Assembly (NCBI GenBank): GCA_045646845.1
Contig: JAZRLO010000002.1
Span: forward strand, 12,998 to 76,997
Direction of reading: 5' to 3'
Source of the DNA: HGM04593 sp045646845
GTDB taxonomy: Bacteria > Bacteroidota > Bacteroidia > Bacteroidales > Bacteroidaceae
DNA length: 64,000 bases
Of the stretch, positions 42,751 to 50,600 are shown piece by piece; the first letter of the stretch is position 1, and the number at the start of each line of letters is the position of its first letter. The position numbers and the translations under genes are program-made. The notes under the pieces were generated by a model, which searched no databases, was not told the DNA's origin, and worked only from the letters and a program-made list of their open reading frames with translations.

Positions 42751-44106
42751 TCACTCCTCCACCCCGTCACCGGCCTTCGGCAGTGTAGCCTTTATCTTCA
42801 CAATACGGTGTTTTTCCTTATTCATGACCTCAAACTCCACTCCATTGCATTCCAGTACCTCGTGAAGCATCGGGAACTCCCCCTTGACCTCGAGCAACAG
42901 ACCGGCAAGCGTATCGGCCTCACCCGAAAACTGTTCAAACTCCTCACCGTCGAGAGAGGTTATCTTGTAGAAATCGGACAGCATCGTACGGCCGTCGAAA
43001 AGATATACGTTCTCATCGACCTTCTCATACGAAGTCTCAGGCTCGTCGAACTCATCATTTATCTCACCTACAATCTCTTCAATGATATCCTCAAGCGTTA
43101 TAAGCCCCGAAACACCGCCGAACTCATCGACGACCACGGCCATGTGGACCTTGACAGTCTGGAAATCACACAGCAAATCATCAATTTTCTTGGTTTCGGG
43201 AACAAAAAAGGGCTGGCGTATGAGCGACTGCCATCTGAACCCCTCGCCACGGTTCAGGTGCGGAATAAGGTCCTTTATGTACAAAATGCCACGTATATCG
43301 TCCTGCGTCTTGCCATAAACAGGAATTCGGGAATAGGCATTCTCCTCGGCACACTTGAGCACAGCCGAATATGGAGCACGCATGTCCAGCATCACCATAT
43401 CGAGACGGGATGTCATAATATTCTTGACAGTCTCGTCACCGAAACGAATTATACCCTCGAGCATGTTCTGCTGCTCTCCGATTTCCTTTTTGTCGGTAAG
43501 CTCCAAAGCCTGTTCAAGTTCATCAACCGAGATATGATGTTTTTTCTTGCTGACAATACGCTGTGTGAACACTGTTGAACGTACGAGCAGCGATGAAAAA
43601 GGAGAAAGGATACGTGTAAGGAAAGTAAAACCGCCCGATGCCATACGGGCAAACTTCAACGAATAACTCTTGCTGTATATTTTGGGCATTACCTCGCCGA
43701 AAAGAAGCAGGAGGAATGTCAGTATAACCGTCATCACCAAGAACTCCAAGAGAACCGCATCCGCTCCGAACTCAAGAACATCCATAAAGAAAAAGTCCAT
43801 GAGCATGACCACGCCCACATTAACGAAATCATTGACAATCAATATCGTAGCCAGCAGACGTTCCGGATCACCTATAAGAGCAAGAATACGTTTGTCCTTT
43901 GCAGACTTGCTCTCTGAGAGCATATCCAAATCACTGCGTGACAACGAAAAGAAGGCCATCTCCGAACCCGATGCAAAAGCGGATGCCATCAGGAACAATA
44001 TGGCAAGGAAAAGAGCAACCAACGCACCGGCCGAGGGATAATGGACCTCTACGGACGGCAAGGAAAAGGCAAAATAACCAAAAAACTGAGATAAGAATAT
44101 TTCCAA
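42751..44106 (-). CDS. gldE: CNNM/CBS/CorC-domain membrane protein, GldE type
   Basis: A 451-residue protein. An N-terminal CNNM domain with four helices (about 25-200, including ASAFASGSEMAFFSLSR and RLLATILIVNDFVNVGVVML) precedes two CBS domains (about 225-345, VKNIMTSRLDMVML and LIRQPFFVPETKKIDDLLCDF) and a CorC/HlyC domain (about 360-440). Its place directly after ssb matches gldE, a gliding and type IX secretion-associated gene, in Bacteroidota. The wider family includes Mg2+/Co2+ efflux proteins, so transport is an alternative reading. The gap to ssb is 99 bases with only a weak bulged hairpin, and it probably shares the ssb promoter. Non-gliding Bacteroidales also carry it. Confidence 0.85.
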   Translation of the reverse strand: MEIFLSQFFGYFAFSLPSVEVHYPSAGALVALFLAILFLMASAFASGSEMAFFSLSRSDLDMLSESKSAKDKRILALIGDPERLLATILIVNDFVNVGVVMLMDFFFMDVLEFGADAVLLEFLVMTVILTFLLLLFGEVMPKIYSKSYSLKFARMASGGFTFLTRILSPFSSLLVRSTVFTQRIVSKKKHHISVDELEQALELTDKKEIGEQQNMLEGIIRFGDETVKNIMTSRLDMVMLDMRAPYSAVLKCAEENAYSRIPVYGKTQDDIRGILYIKDLIPHLNRGEGFRWQSLIRQPFFVPETKKIDDLLCDFQTVKVHMAVVVDEFGGVSGLITLEDIIEEIVGEINDEFDEPETSYEKVDENVYLFDGRTMLSDFYKITSLDGEEFEQFSGEADTLAGLLLEVKGEFPMLHEVLECNGVEFEVMNKEKHRIVKIKATLPKAGDGVEE

Positions 44107-44205
44107 AACAATATTTTTTAGTGAAAAACTTTAAGCACCGGAAACGCGCCCTCACGGCCTCTCCGAACTGAACAGCCGGACAATACTGTCACACCGGCCT
44201 GTTTA

Positions 44206-44583
44206 TCAGTAAGATGGCGCAGCGTCGGACGAAGGCTGCACACCGGTCCCTCTGGATGAAAGCATATCCATAGTCTCTGCAAGGATTTCTGTCCTGTAGC
44301 GGCGGATACCGTTCTGATCCTCATAATTGTTTGTCCTTATCTTTCCTTCTATATATATTCTGTCACCTTTGTGAACATACTTTTCGGCAACCTCAGCCAA
44401 ACCGCCCCAAAGCACGACATTGTGCCATTCGGTACGCTCGGGCACCTGGGTTCCATTTTGCAACGTATATGCGCGTTCAGTCGTTGCCAGAACAAGATTT
44501 GCTACAACCACATTGCGGTCAAGGTGCTTCACATCCGGTTCCTTGCCTACATTACCTATAAGAATAACTTTATTTACTGACAT
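44206..44583 (-). CDS. ssb: Single-stranded DNA-binding protein with an unusually short C-terminus
   Basis: A 125-residue SSB. The OB fold is complete: SVNKVILIGNVGKEPDVKHL, VVANLVLATTERAYTLQNGTQVPERTEWHNVVLWGGLAE, KGDRIYIEGKIRTNNYEDQNG and YRTEILAETMDML. The start is MSVNKVI (44583). After the core only 15 or so residues follow, ending DAAPSY, whereas SSBs normally carry a flexible linker and an acidic tip such as DDLPF that recruits RecO, PriA and other partners. No such tip occurs in any frame up to gldE. It has its own strong promoter and probably co-transcribes gldE. Confidence 0.93.
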   Translation of the reverse strand: MSVNKVILIGNVGKEPDVKHLDRNVVVANLVLATTERAYTLQNGTQVPERTEWHNVVLWGGLAEVAEKYVHKGDRIYIEGKIRTNNYEDQNGIRRYRTEILAETMDMLSSRGTGVQPSSDAAPSY

Positions 44584-44663
44584 ATTTATAATATATTTCC
44601 TACCATTATACAATTAAACAGCGCCGGCGCATGTTACAAACACAACAGAGCGCATATTCCGTA

Positions 44664-44695
44664 CAAAGATACGAAATAAGAAGAGCCCAGTCAAA
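44664..44695 (-). promoter_or_regulatory. Promoter of ssb-gldE
   Basis: TATCTTTG (44671-44664) with TTTG (44695-44692) exactly 20 bases upstream, the canonical Bacteroidota promoter. Confidence 0.7.
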
Positions 44696-44853
44696 TATTT
44701 AAGATAAATTATTCGAATACTTTGGACAGACATACCTTACAATTGTTTTACCGAAGAGATTAAGAGAACACCCGAACAAGGCCAAAACCGCTGATATAAA
44801 GACTTTTTTTCCAAAAAAGGGCGCATAAATTTCTGTATAAGCAAAAAAAGCTA

Positions 44854-44861
44854 TATATTTG
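44854..44861 (+). promoter_or_regulatory. Promoter -7 element of the HU gene
   Basis: TATATTTG matches TAnnTTTG exactly and lies 46 bases before the HU start codon. The -33 region has no exact TTTG. With the divergent ssb promoter it fills the 294-base gap 44614-44907; nothing else is seen there. Confidence 0.55.
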
Positions 44862-44907
44862 TGGTCCGAAAAACATACACACAAATATAACATTAAATCT
44901 TAGAGAG

Positions 44908-45183
44908 ATGACAAAGGCAGAGATTGTAAATGAGATTGCAAAAAAGACGGGAATTGAAAAATCTGTTGTGTTGACGACCGTTGAATCATTCATGGAGGTT
45001 GTAAAGAATTCACTGGCAGAGCAGGAACCGGTTTATCTGAGAGGATTCGGAAGCTTCATCATCAAGCACAGAGCAGAGAAGACTGCGCGTGATATCCACA
45101 AGGAGAAGACCATCACAATTCCCGCGCACAACATACCGGCATTCAAGCCTGCAAAGACATTTTTGAACGAAGTAAAAAAATAA
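44908..45183 (+). CDS. HU-family DNA-binding protein
   Basis: A 91-residue HU/IHF-fold protein: MTKAEIVNEIAKKTGIEKS dimerisation helices, the core FMEVVKNSLAEQEPVYLRGFGSFIIKHR, and the DNA-grasping arm with the proline-containing tip region (ITIPAHNIPAFKPAKTF). It bends and compacts DNA as a dimer. Length and motif order are normal. It heads a unit with the 29-residue basic protein 28 bases downstream; a terminator at 45321-45365 then separates it from rng. Confidence 0.95.
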   Translation: MTKAEIVNEIAKKTGIEKSVVLTTVESFMEVVKNSLAEQEPVYLRGFGSFIIKHRAEKTARDIHKEKTITIPAHNIPAFKPAKTFLNEVKK

Positions 45184-45211
45184 GAGTGATTAATCAATAA
45201 ATTTTTTAACT

Positions 45212-45301
45212 ATGCCTAGCGGAAAGAAAAAGAAAAGACATAAGATGTCAACGCACAAGCGTAAAAAAAGACTGAGAAAAAACAGACACAAGAACAAGTA
45301 A
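45212..45301 (+). CDS. 29-residue highly basic protein, AURKAIP1/COX24 (mS38-like) domain
   Basis: ATG at 45212 to TAA at 45299-45301 encodes 29 residues: MPSGKKKKRHKMSTHKRKKR followed by LRKNRHKNK. Nineteen of the 29 are Lys, Arg or His. The KxxKxHKRKKRLRKNR pattern resembles the AURKAIP1/COX24 domain, which in mitochondria is the small-subunit ribosomal protein mS38, and I recall such micro-proteins annotated between hup and rng in Bacteroidota. It should bind RNA and is a plausible ribosomal component. It sits 28 bases after the HU gene and before a terminator, so it is expressed with HU. The assignment rests on composition, motif and position. Confidence 0.82.
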   Translation: MPSGKKKKRHKMSTHKRKKRLRKNRHKNK

Positions 45302-45320
45302 TCGAAGTCTGAACAACAGA

Positions 45321-45365
45321 AAAACAAACTTGCAAGGAGAGTTAAAAGAACTTCAAGTTTGTTTT
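45321..45365 (+). terminator. Terminator after the HU/COX24-like unit
   Basis: Arms AAAACAAACTTG (45321-45332) and CAAGTTTGTTTT (45354-45365) are exact complements, followed by TTGTTTT. It separates the unit from rng, which starts 72 bases on. Confidence 0.8.
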
Positions 45366-45436
45366 TTGTTTTAATTTAAAAGGTAAAGGGTCTTGCCTGC
45401 AAGTAAAGAAGACCCACAAAAAGAAGAAAGAGAATT

Positions 45437-47014
45437 GTGACAAGTGAACTAATTGTTGATGTCCACTCACAAGAAGTCTCCATTGCCATTACCGAAGAAA
45501 AGCAATTGGTGGAGTTCCAGAGAGAACAGCAAACAGAAACATTTTCAGTGGGCAACATATACCACGGGCGTGTAAAGAAAATCATGCCCGGACTCAATGC
45601 CTGTTTTGTAGATGTCGGTTCCGAGAAAGAAGCATTCCTTCACTACTCCGATTTAGGTCCGCAATTTTACTCTTTCCAGAAGTATCTAAAACAGATAACA
45701 AGTGACCGCAAGAAGAGTTTCCCGATAGCCAAGGCATCCATAATGCCAGAAAAGAAGAAAGAGGGAAACATCTCCGAAGCGCTGCAGACGGGACAGGAAA
45801 TACTGGTACAGATCACGAAAGAGCCCATAAACACCAAAGGCCCAAGACTTACCTGCGAATTGTCCTTTGCAGGACGTTTCCTCATCCTGATTCCGTTTGA
45901 AGACAAAGTATCGGTATCATCAAAAATCAAATCCCCCGAGGAGCGCACACGACTCAAGCAGCTTCTGCAGAGCATAAAGCCGAAGAATTTCGGAATAATC
46001 GTAAGGACTGTCGCAGAAGGCAAGAAGGTAGCGGAGCTCGACAGTGAACTGCGCACACTCGTAAACAATTGGGAGTCACTCGTGGGGAAGGTGCAGAAGA
46101 GCACCAAGCCGCCAACGATCGTGCACGAGGAATCGGACAGGACACTCGCACTTCTGCGCGACCTGTTCAACCCCTCTTACGAGAGCATCCACGTCAACGA
46201 CATCGAGGTGTACAAAAGAATAAGGGACTATGTATCCGTCATCGCACCGGAGAGCGTGAACATAATAAAGCTCTACCGGGGAGAACTGCCGATATTCGAC
46301 CACTTCGGGATAACAAAACAGATAAAATCCTCTTTCGGAAGAATCGTATCCTTCAAAGGCGGAGCATATCTTGTCATCGAACACACCGAGGCACTGCACG
46401 TCGTAGATGTGAACAGCGGCAACAGAGCACGCAACAATGCCAGCAACCAGGAAGAGAATGCCCTTGAAGTCAATTTAGGAGCGGCAGATGAACTTGCACG
46501 CCAGCTTCGTCTGCGTGACATGGGCGGCATAATCGTTGTTGATTTCATCGACATGGAGAAGAGCGAACATCGCCAGAAACTCTATGAAAGAATGACCGAG
46601 AACATGAGCCGCGACAGGGCAAAGCACAATATACTTCCCCTGAGCAAGTTCGGCCTGATGCAGATTACACGCCAGAGAGTACGCCCCGCAACAAACATGG
46701 AGGTTGAAGAGAGTTGCCCGGTATGTCATGGCAAAGGCAAGGTTCAGCCATCGGTACTGTTTACAGAAACACTGGAAAGCAAGATTGAGACCTTGACTAA
46801 AGTCACAGGAATAAAGAACTTCAGACTGCACGTACACCCATACGTCGCCGCTTACATAAAGATGGGATTCTTTTCCCTGTACAGGAAGTGGCAAATGAGA
46901 TACGGAATGGGCCTGCGCGTAATACCCGACCAGAAAATGGCCTACCTTGAATATCATTTCTATGACAAGAAAGGCAATGAGTTGGACATGAAGGAGGAAA
47001 CAGACATCAAGTGA
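45437..47014 (+). CDS. rng: Ribonuclease E/G family endoribonuclease
   Basis: A 525-residue RNase G-type protein. An S1 domain lies at about 35-125 (NIYHGRVKKIMPGLNACFVDVGSEKEAFLHYSDLG), the RNase H-like and 5'-sensor parts follow, catalytic aspartates are in LHVVDVNSG and MGGIIVVDFIDME, and the Zn-link cysteines in SCPVCHGKGKV. Translation starts at GTG (45437), matching the family N-terminus TSELIVDV. It processes rRNA and decays mRNA. It lacks the long RNase E scaffold tail. It lies downstream of HU and the COX24-like gene with its own start region, and ends at 47051-47084. Confidence 0.94.
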   Translation: MTSELIVDVHSQEVSIAITEEKQLVEFQREQQTETFSVGNIYHGRVKKIMPGLNACFVDVGSEKEAFLHYSDLGPQFYSFQKYLKQITSDRKKSFPIAKASIMPEKKKEGNISEALQTGQEILVQITKEPINTKGPRLTCELSFAGRFLILIPFEDKVSVSSKIKSPEERTRLKQLLQSIKPKNFGIIVRTVAEGKKVAELDSELRTLVNNWESLVGKVQKSTKPPTIVHEESDRTLALLRDLFNPSYESIHVNDIEVYKRIRDYVSVIAPESVNIIKLYRGELPIFDHFGITKQIKSSFGRIVSFKGGAYLVIEHTEALHVVDVNSGNRARNNASNQEENALEVNLGAADELARQLRLRDMGGIIVVDFIDMEKSEHRQKLYERMTENMSRDRAKHNILPLSKFGLMQITRQRVRPATNMEVEESCPVCHGKGKVQPSVLFTETLESKIETLTKVTGIKNFRLHVHPYVAAYIKMGFFSLYRKWQMRYGMGLRVIPDQKMAYLEYHFYDKKGNELDMKEETDIK

Positions 47015-47050
47015 CCCGGCAAGCGGAAAACAACCGCACTGCCGACAATA

Positions 47051-47084
47051 AAAAAAATCGATGACTGCTGTCATCGATTTTTTT
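47051..47084. terminator. Bidirectional terminator between rng and the phosphohexomutase gene
   Basis: Perfect 15-bp stem AAAAAAATCGATGAC / GTCATCGATTTTTTT with a TGCT loop, serving the convergent genes on both strands. Confidence 0.93.
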
Positions 47085-47104
47085 ATTGCCCTATGGTTGT
47101 CCAA

Positions 47105-48844
47105 TCAGATTCCCATAGCCTTCTTCATGGCCTCGATAGTCTCATCAGCCTTTGCACATGCATCAGCATAGCAGTTGCGGCATCCCATCTTACCCTTAGC
47201 CTCCATGTAGAATTTAATTTTGGGCTCAGTACCCGAAGGACGTACAGAAACCTTATTGCCGCTCTCGGTAAAGTACTGTAGCACGTTTGAAGGCTCCGGC
47301 ATGTCAATATCTGTAACATTACCCTCGCCGTCAACCTGCTTCATTGCCTTGAAGTCCTTATAGCAAACCACCTTCTCGCCGGCCATCTCCTTGAGAGGAT
47401 TTGCGCGGAAGTTCTCCATCATCTGGCGTATCTCGTCCGCACCGCTCTTACCGGGCTTAACCACATTGACTGTCACCTCTTTTGAAAAACCATACTCAAC
47501 GTATATATCCATAAGAAGTTCATACAGATTCTTGCCGTTGTCCTTTGCCCATGCAGCGACCTCAGCGATAAGGCTACATGCAGAGACAGAATCCTTGTCA
47601 CGGCAGAAATCCTCGGCAAGGAAGCCGAAGCTCTCTTCACCACCACCGATGTACTTCGCAACGCCTTCATTGTCGCGGATAACCTTGGCAATCCACTTGA
47701 AGCCTGTGTAGCAGTCATACATCTTTATGTTGTTCTTTTCCGCGATATTCTTGATGACTTCGGTAGTAACGATAGTCTTTACAACGAACTCCTTGCCTGT
47801 CATCTTGCCCAACTTGGTATATTGGGTTATGATATAGTAGAGGAACATCATGCAAGTCTGGTTACCGTTGATAATCACCCACTCTCCGTCACTGTTCTTG
47901 CAGGCAATTGCAAGACGGTCAGCATCGGGGTCAGAAGCCAACACCAAGTCAGCATCGATTTCCTTTGCAAGGTTCACGGCCATCGTCATTGCCTCGGGAT
48001 TCTCGGGGTTAGGAGAAACCACTGTCGGGAAGTTGCCGTCCTTGACCATCTGCTCCTCTACGCAATGTATGTTCTCAAAGCCCCATTTGCGGAGCGATGC
48101 GGGAATAAGCACACGGCCACAACCATGAATAGGAGTATATACGATTTTGAGATCCTTATGACGCTCAATCACTTCGGGATCAATAGAGAGGGTCTTTACT
48201 GCATCGAGGAATACAGCATCCACCTCTTCGCCTATAATTTCTATAAGAGCCGGATTTCCCTGGAACTTAATATCCTCAACCTTAACGCTCTCGACATGCT
48301 TGATAGTGTTAACATCGTGCGGAGAGAGCATCTGTGCACCGTCATCCCAATAAGCCTTGTATCCGTTATACTCCTTGGGATTATGGCTGGCAGTGATATT
48401 CACACCGCTCTGGCACCCCAAATGACGGATAGCGAAAGAGATTTCCGGAGTAGGACGCAAATCCTCGAACAGATACACCTTGATTCCGTTCGCAGAGAAG
48501 ATGTTTGCAGAAATCTCGGCAAACAGGCGGCTGTTGTTGCGGCAGTCATGTCCTACCACGACAGATATCTGCTCCAAGTCCTTAAAACACTCGTTGAGAT
48601 AGTTGGCAAGCCCCTGAGTAGCCTTACCCACAGTGTAGATGTTCATACGGTTGCTTCCAGCCCCCATTATACCGCGCAGGCCACCGGTTCCGAACTCGAG
48701 CTCACGATAGAAAGCATCTATGAGAGGAGTCTTGTCCTCATTGTCAAGCATTGCCTGCACCTCTTTGCGTGTCTCTTCGTCATAAGCTGGAGAAAGCCAC
48801 TCTGTAGCCTTTTCCGTCACCATTTTAATCAATTCCTGATCCAT
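47105..48844 (-). CDS. Phosphoglucomutase/phosphomannomutase family enzyme
   Basis: A 579-residue alpha-D-phosphohexomutase. The phosphoserine loop is TASHNPKEYNGYK (Ser153), the metal loop DPDADRLAIA, the sugar-binding loop GGGEESFGFL, and the phosphate-binding loop RPSGTEPKIKFYMEAKG. Length and the N-terminal FGTGGLRGIMGAGSNRMN fit the larger PGM2/phosphopentomutase-like branch seen in Bacteroidota. It interconverts hexose-1- and -6-phosphates for glycogen and nucleotide-sugar synthesis; exact sugar preference is open. It has its own promoter and shares a terminator with rng. Confidence 0.94.
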   Translation of the reverse strand: MDQELIKMVTEKATEWLSPAYDEETRKEVQAMLDNEDKTPLIDAFYRELEFGTGGLRGIMGAGSNRMNIYTVGKATQGLANYLNECFKDLEQISVVVGHDCRNNSRLFAEISANIFSANGIKVYLFEDLRPTPEISFAIRHLGCQSGVNITASHNPKEYNGYKAYWDDGAQMLSPHDVNTIKHVESVKVEDIKFQGNPALIEIIGEEVDAVFLDAVKTLSIDPEVIERHKDLKIVYTPIHGCGRVLIPASLRKWGFENIHCVEEQMVKDGNFPTVVSPNPENPEAMTMAVNLAKEIDADLVLASDPDADRLAIACKNSDGEWVIINGNQTCMMFLYYIITQYTKLGKMTGKEFVVKTIVTTEVIKNIAEKNNIKMYDCYTGFKWIAKVIRDNEGVAKYIGGGEESFGFLAEDFCRDKDSVSACSLIAEVAAWAKDNGKNLYELLMDIYVEYGFSKEVTVNVVKPGKSGADEIRQMMENFRANPLKEMAGEKVVCYKDFKAMKQVDGEGNVTDIDMPEPSNVLQYFTESGNKVSVRPSGTEPKIKFYMEAKGKMGCRNCYADACAKADETIEAMKKAMGI

Positions 48845-48906
48845 ATTATTGCTATTTGTTGATTATGTCCTTTAATAATAAACTTCGGTTTCATGGAAAC
48901 ATCATG

Positions 48907-48938
48907 CAAATATAATTAATTCCACGAATAAACAACAA
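48907..48938 (-). promoter_or_regulatory. Promoter of the phosphohexomutase gene
   Basis: TATATTTG followed by C (48914-48907), with TTG triplets 18 and 21 bases upstream (to 48938). Confidence 0.6.
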
Positions 48939-48946
48939 TTATCAGT

Positions 48947-50593
48947 TTATTTTGATGCAGGCATAAGATATTTGTCACCAGTCTGTTCTACGACAGCCTT
49001 CCAATACTCGTTAGAATATCCGGGACGCACGATTCTTCCGCCGTTGCCGGTCGTGCCACGATCCAGTTTGCCGTTCTTCTCGCTCTTGACAACAAAATCG
49101 TTGTATTTTACGATAATCTTCTCACCGAATCTCTTCCACTCGGACAGCGCGGTCTCGGCACTGCTGCATGTAAAATCGGTAAGAATCTTCTTGGCGAACT
49201 TGGGAGAAGTAGAGATTACTGCAAGAGCCTCCTGCTCCACCTCCCTGCTCTGGCTGTAGATTCCATTCTCCAATGCACCCTGCACGTTTCTCATGTCATC
49301 TATGACCATCGAATATTTGGGATAAATCATATTTGCCACCCAGTTGAACACCCAGAACGAAGATTTCCACGAAAACTCCACAGGGTCGGCATAACACTCC
49401 TTGTAGCAGTCGGGCACCTCAGTCGCACAGCAATAAACAGGAGTAAAGACAACCATATTGGCATCATCGGTACCGAACCACATAACGCCTCCCACAGCAT
49501 CGGGAAGCCATGAACGCAACTGAGCCACGAAAGTGAAGGCTGTCTGGAATGTCGAAATAGGACGTTCATTGAAATACTCCTTGCCATCGACCTTGAAGCT
49601 GAGAGGCGAGGGGCGGTAAGGCATATTGTATGGACCTGCACCCAAATCACCGGTCACATCGAAGGGAGTGCCCTCATAATGGTCACGCATTCCGCGCTGC
49701 ATGTCCTGCAAAGAAACAGGAGCCTTTGGTTTCATATACAAAGGCATAGGCTCTGCCGTAGGATCACCCGAAGCCCAGGCCAGATATTTTGTCATATCCT
49801 CCTCACCGAACATATTGAAGAAGCTCCAAACGCGTGCATCACAATAACGCAGACCGCCGAAGTCTGCCGGACAATATGCCGCGGCAAAATCAAAATCGGC
49901 ATCCTTGCCGTCGAAGTAACCCATCTTGCGCGCAAACTTCACGACATCCTTGGAATAGAGCACATTATCCTTGTCCTTCATGTCAAACTTGCGGATGCGC
50001 GCCTGGTTCGCATGAGCAGAGATGCAATCATCCGGAATGCGTACGGCAACCCAAACGGCACCTTTTTCCTTGCCGCCCTTGCCCACCATTTCAAGAATCC
50101 AGGCCTCGTTCTTGTCGGCAATAGAGAAGCTCTCTCCGCTGCTGCAGTAACCGTATTCCGCCACAAGAGAGGTCATAACGTCTATCGCCTCGCGAGCCGT
50201 ACGGGAACGCTGCAGAGCAATATATATCATGCTACCGTAATCAAGGACGCCCGTAGTATCGATAAGTTCCTCACGTCCTCCGAAAGTGGTTTCGGCAATG
50301 GCAACCTGATGCTCGTTGATATTTCCGAGAACATTATATGTCACTCGTGCTTCAGGAATTTGTCCAAGATACCTGCCCGAATCCCATTCGTATATGTCGC
50401 GCATCGTACCCTCGGGATACACAGCAGCCGGGAAATGAGCCACAAATCCACTCATGCCGTAACTGTCGGCACTGTACGAAATGAAAACCGAGCCGTCGGC
50501 CGAAGCCTTTTTTCCTACCAGGAAATTGGTGCAGGAGATACCTGCATGAACTGACAGCACCAAAGCCGCCACAAAGAAAAAGAGTCTTTTCAT
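48947..50593 (-). CDS. C69-family dipeptidase (PepD/U34 type)
   Basis: A 548-residue exported N-terminal-nucleophile hydrolase. The signal sequence ends at about residue 20 and exposes Cys21 (GIS|CTNFLVGKKASADGS), the catalytic nucleophile of C69 peptidases. Other signals are YNVLGNINEHQVAIAETTFGG, DYGSMIYIALQRSRTAREAIDVM and GESFSIADKNEAWILEMVG. It should cleave dipeptides in the periplasm. It lies 7 bases downstream of the M23 peptidase gene and is therefore probably the last gene of the flippase-M23-C69 unit. Confidence 0.93.
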   Translation of the reverse strand: MKRLFFFVAALVLSVHAGISCTNFLVGKKASADGSVFISYSADSYGMSGFVAHFPAAVYPEGTMRDIYEWDSGRYLGQIPEARVTYNVLGNINEHQVAIAETTFGGREELIDTTGVLDYGSMIYIALQRSRTAREAIDVMTSLVAEYGYCSSGESFSIADKNEAWILEMVGKGGKEKGAVWVAVRIPDDCISAHANQARIRKFDMKDKDNVLYSKDVVKFARKMGYFDGKDADFDFAAAYCPADFGGLRYCDARVWSFFNMFGEEDMTKYLAWASGDPTAEPMPLYMKPKAPVSLQDMQRGMRDHYEGTPFDVTGDLGAGPYNMPYRPSPLSFKVDGKEYFNERPISTFQTAFTFVAQLRSWLPDAVGGVMWFGTDDANMVVFTPVYCCATEVPDCYKECYADPVEFSWKSSFWVFNWVANMIYPKYSMVIDDMRNVQGALENGIYSQSREVEQEALAVISTSPKFAKKILTDFTCSSAETALSEWKRFGEKIIVKYNDFVVKSEKNGKLDRGTTGNGGRIVRPGYSNEYWKAVVEQTGDKYLMPASK

Positions 50594-50600
50594 AGTATAA

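Noticed and set aside
44118..44324. Frameshifted continuation of ssb that might carry the missing acidic tail
   Set aside because: The alternative frame reads CSLRPTLRHLTDKQAGVTVL and further, with no DDLPF-like end, so a simple frameshift does not restore the tail.
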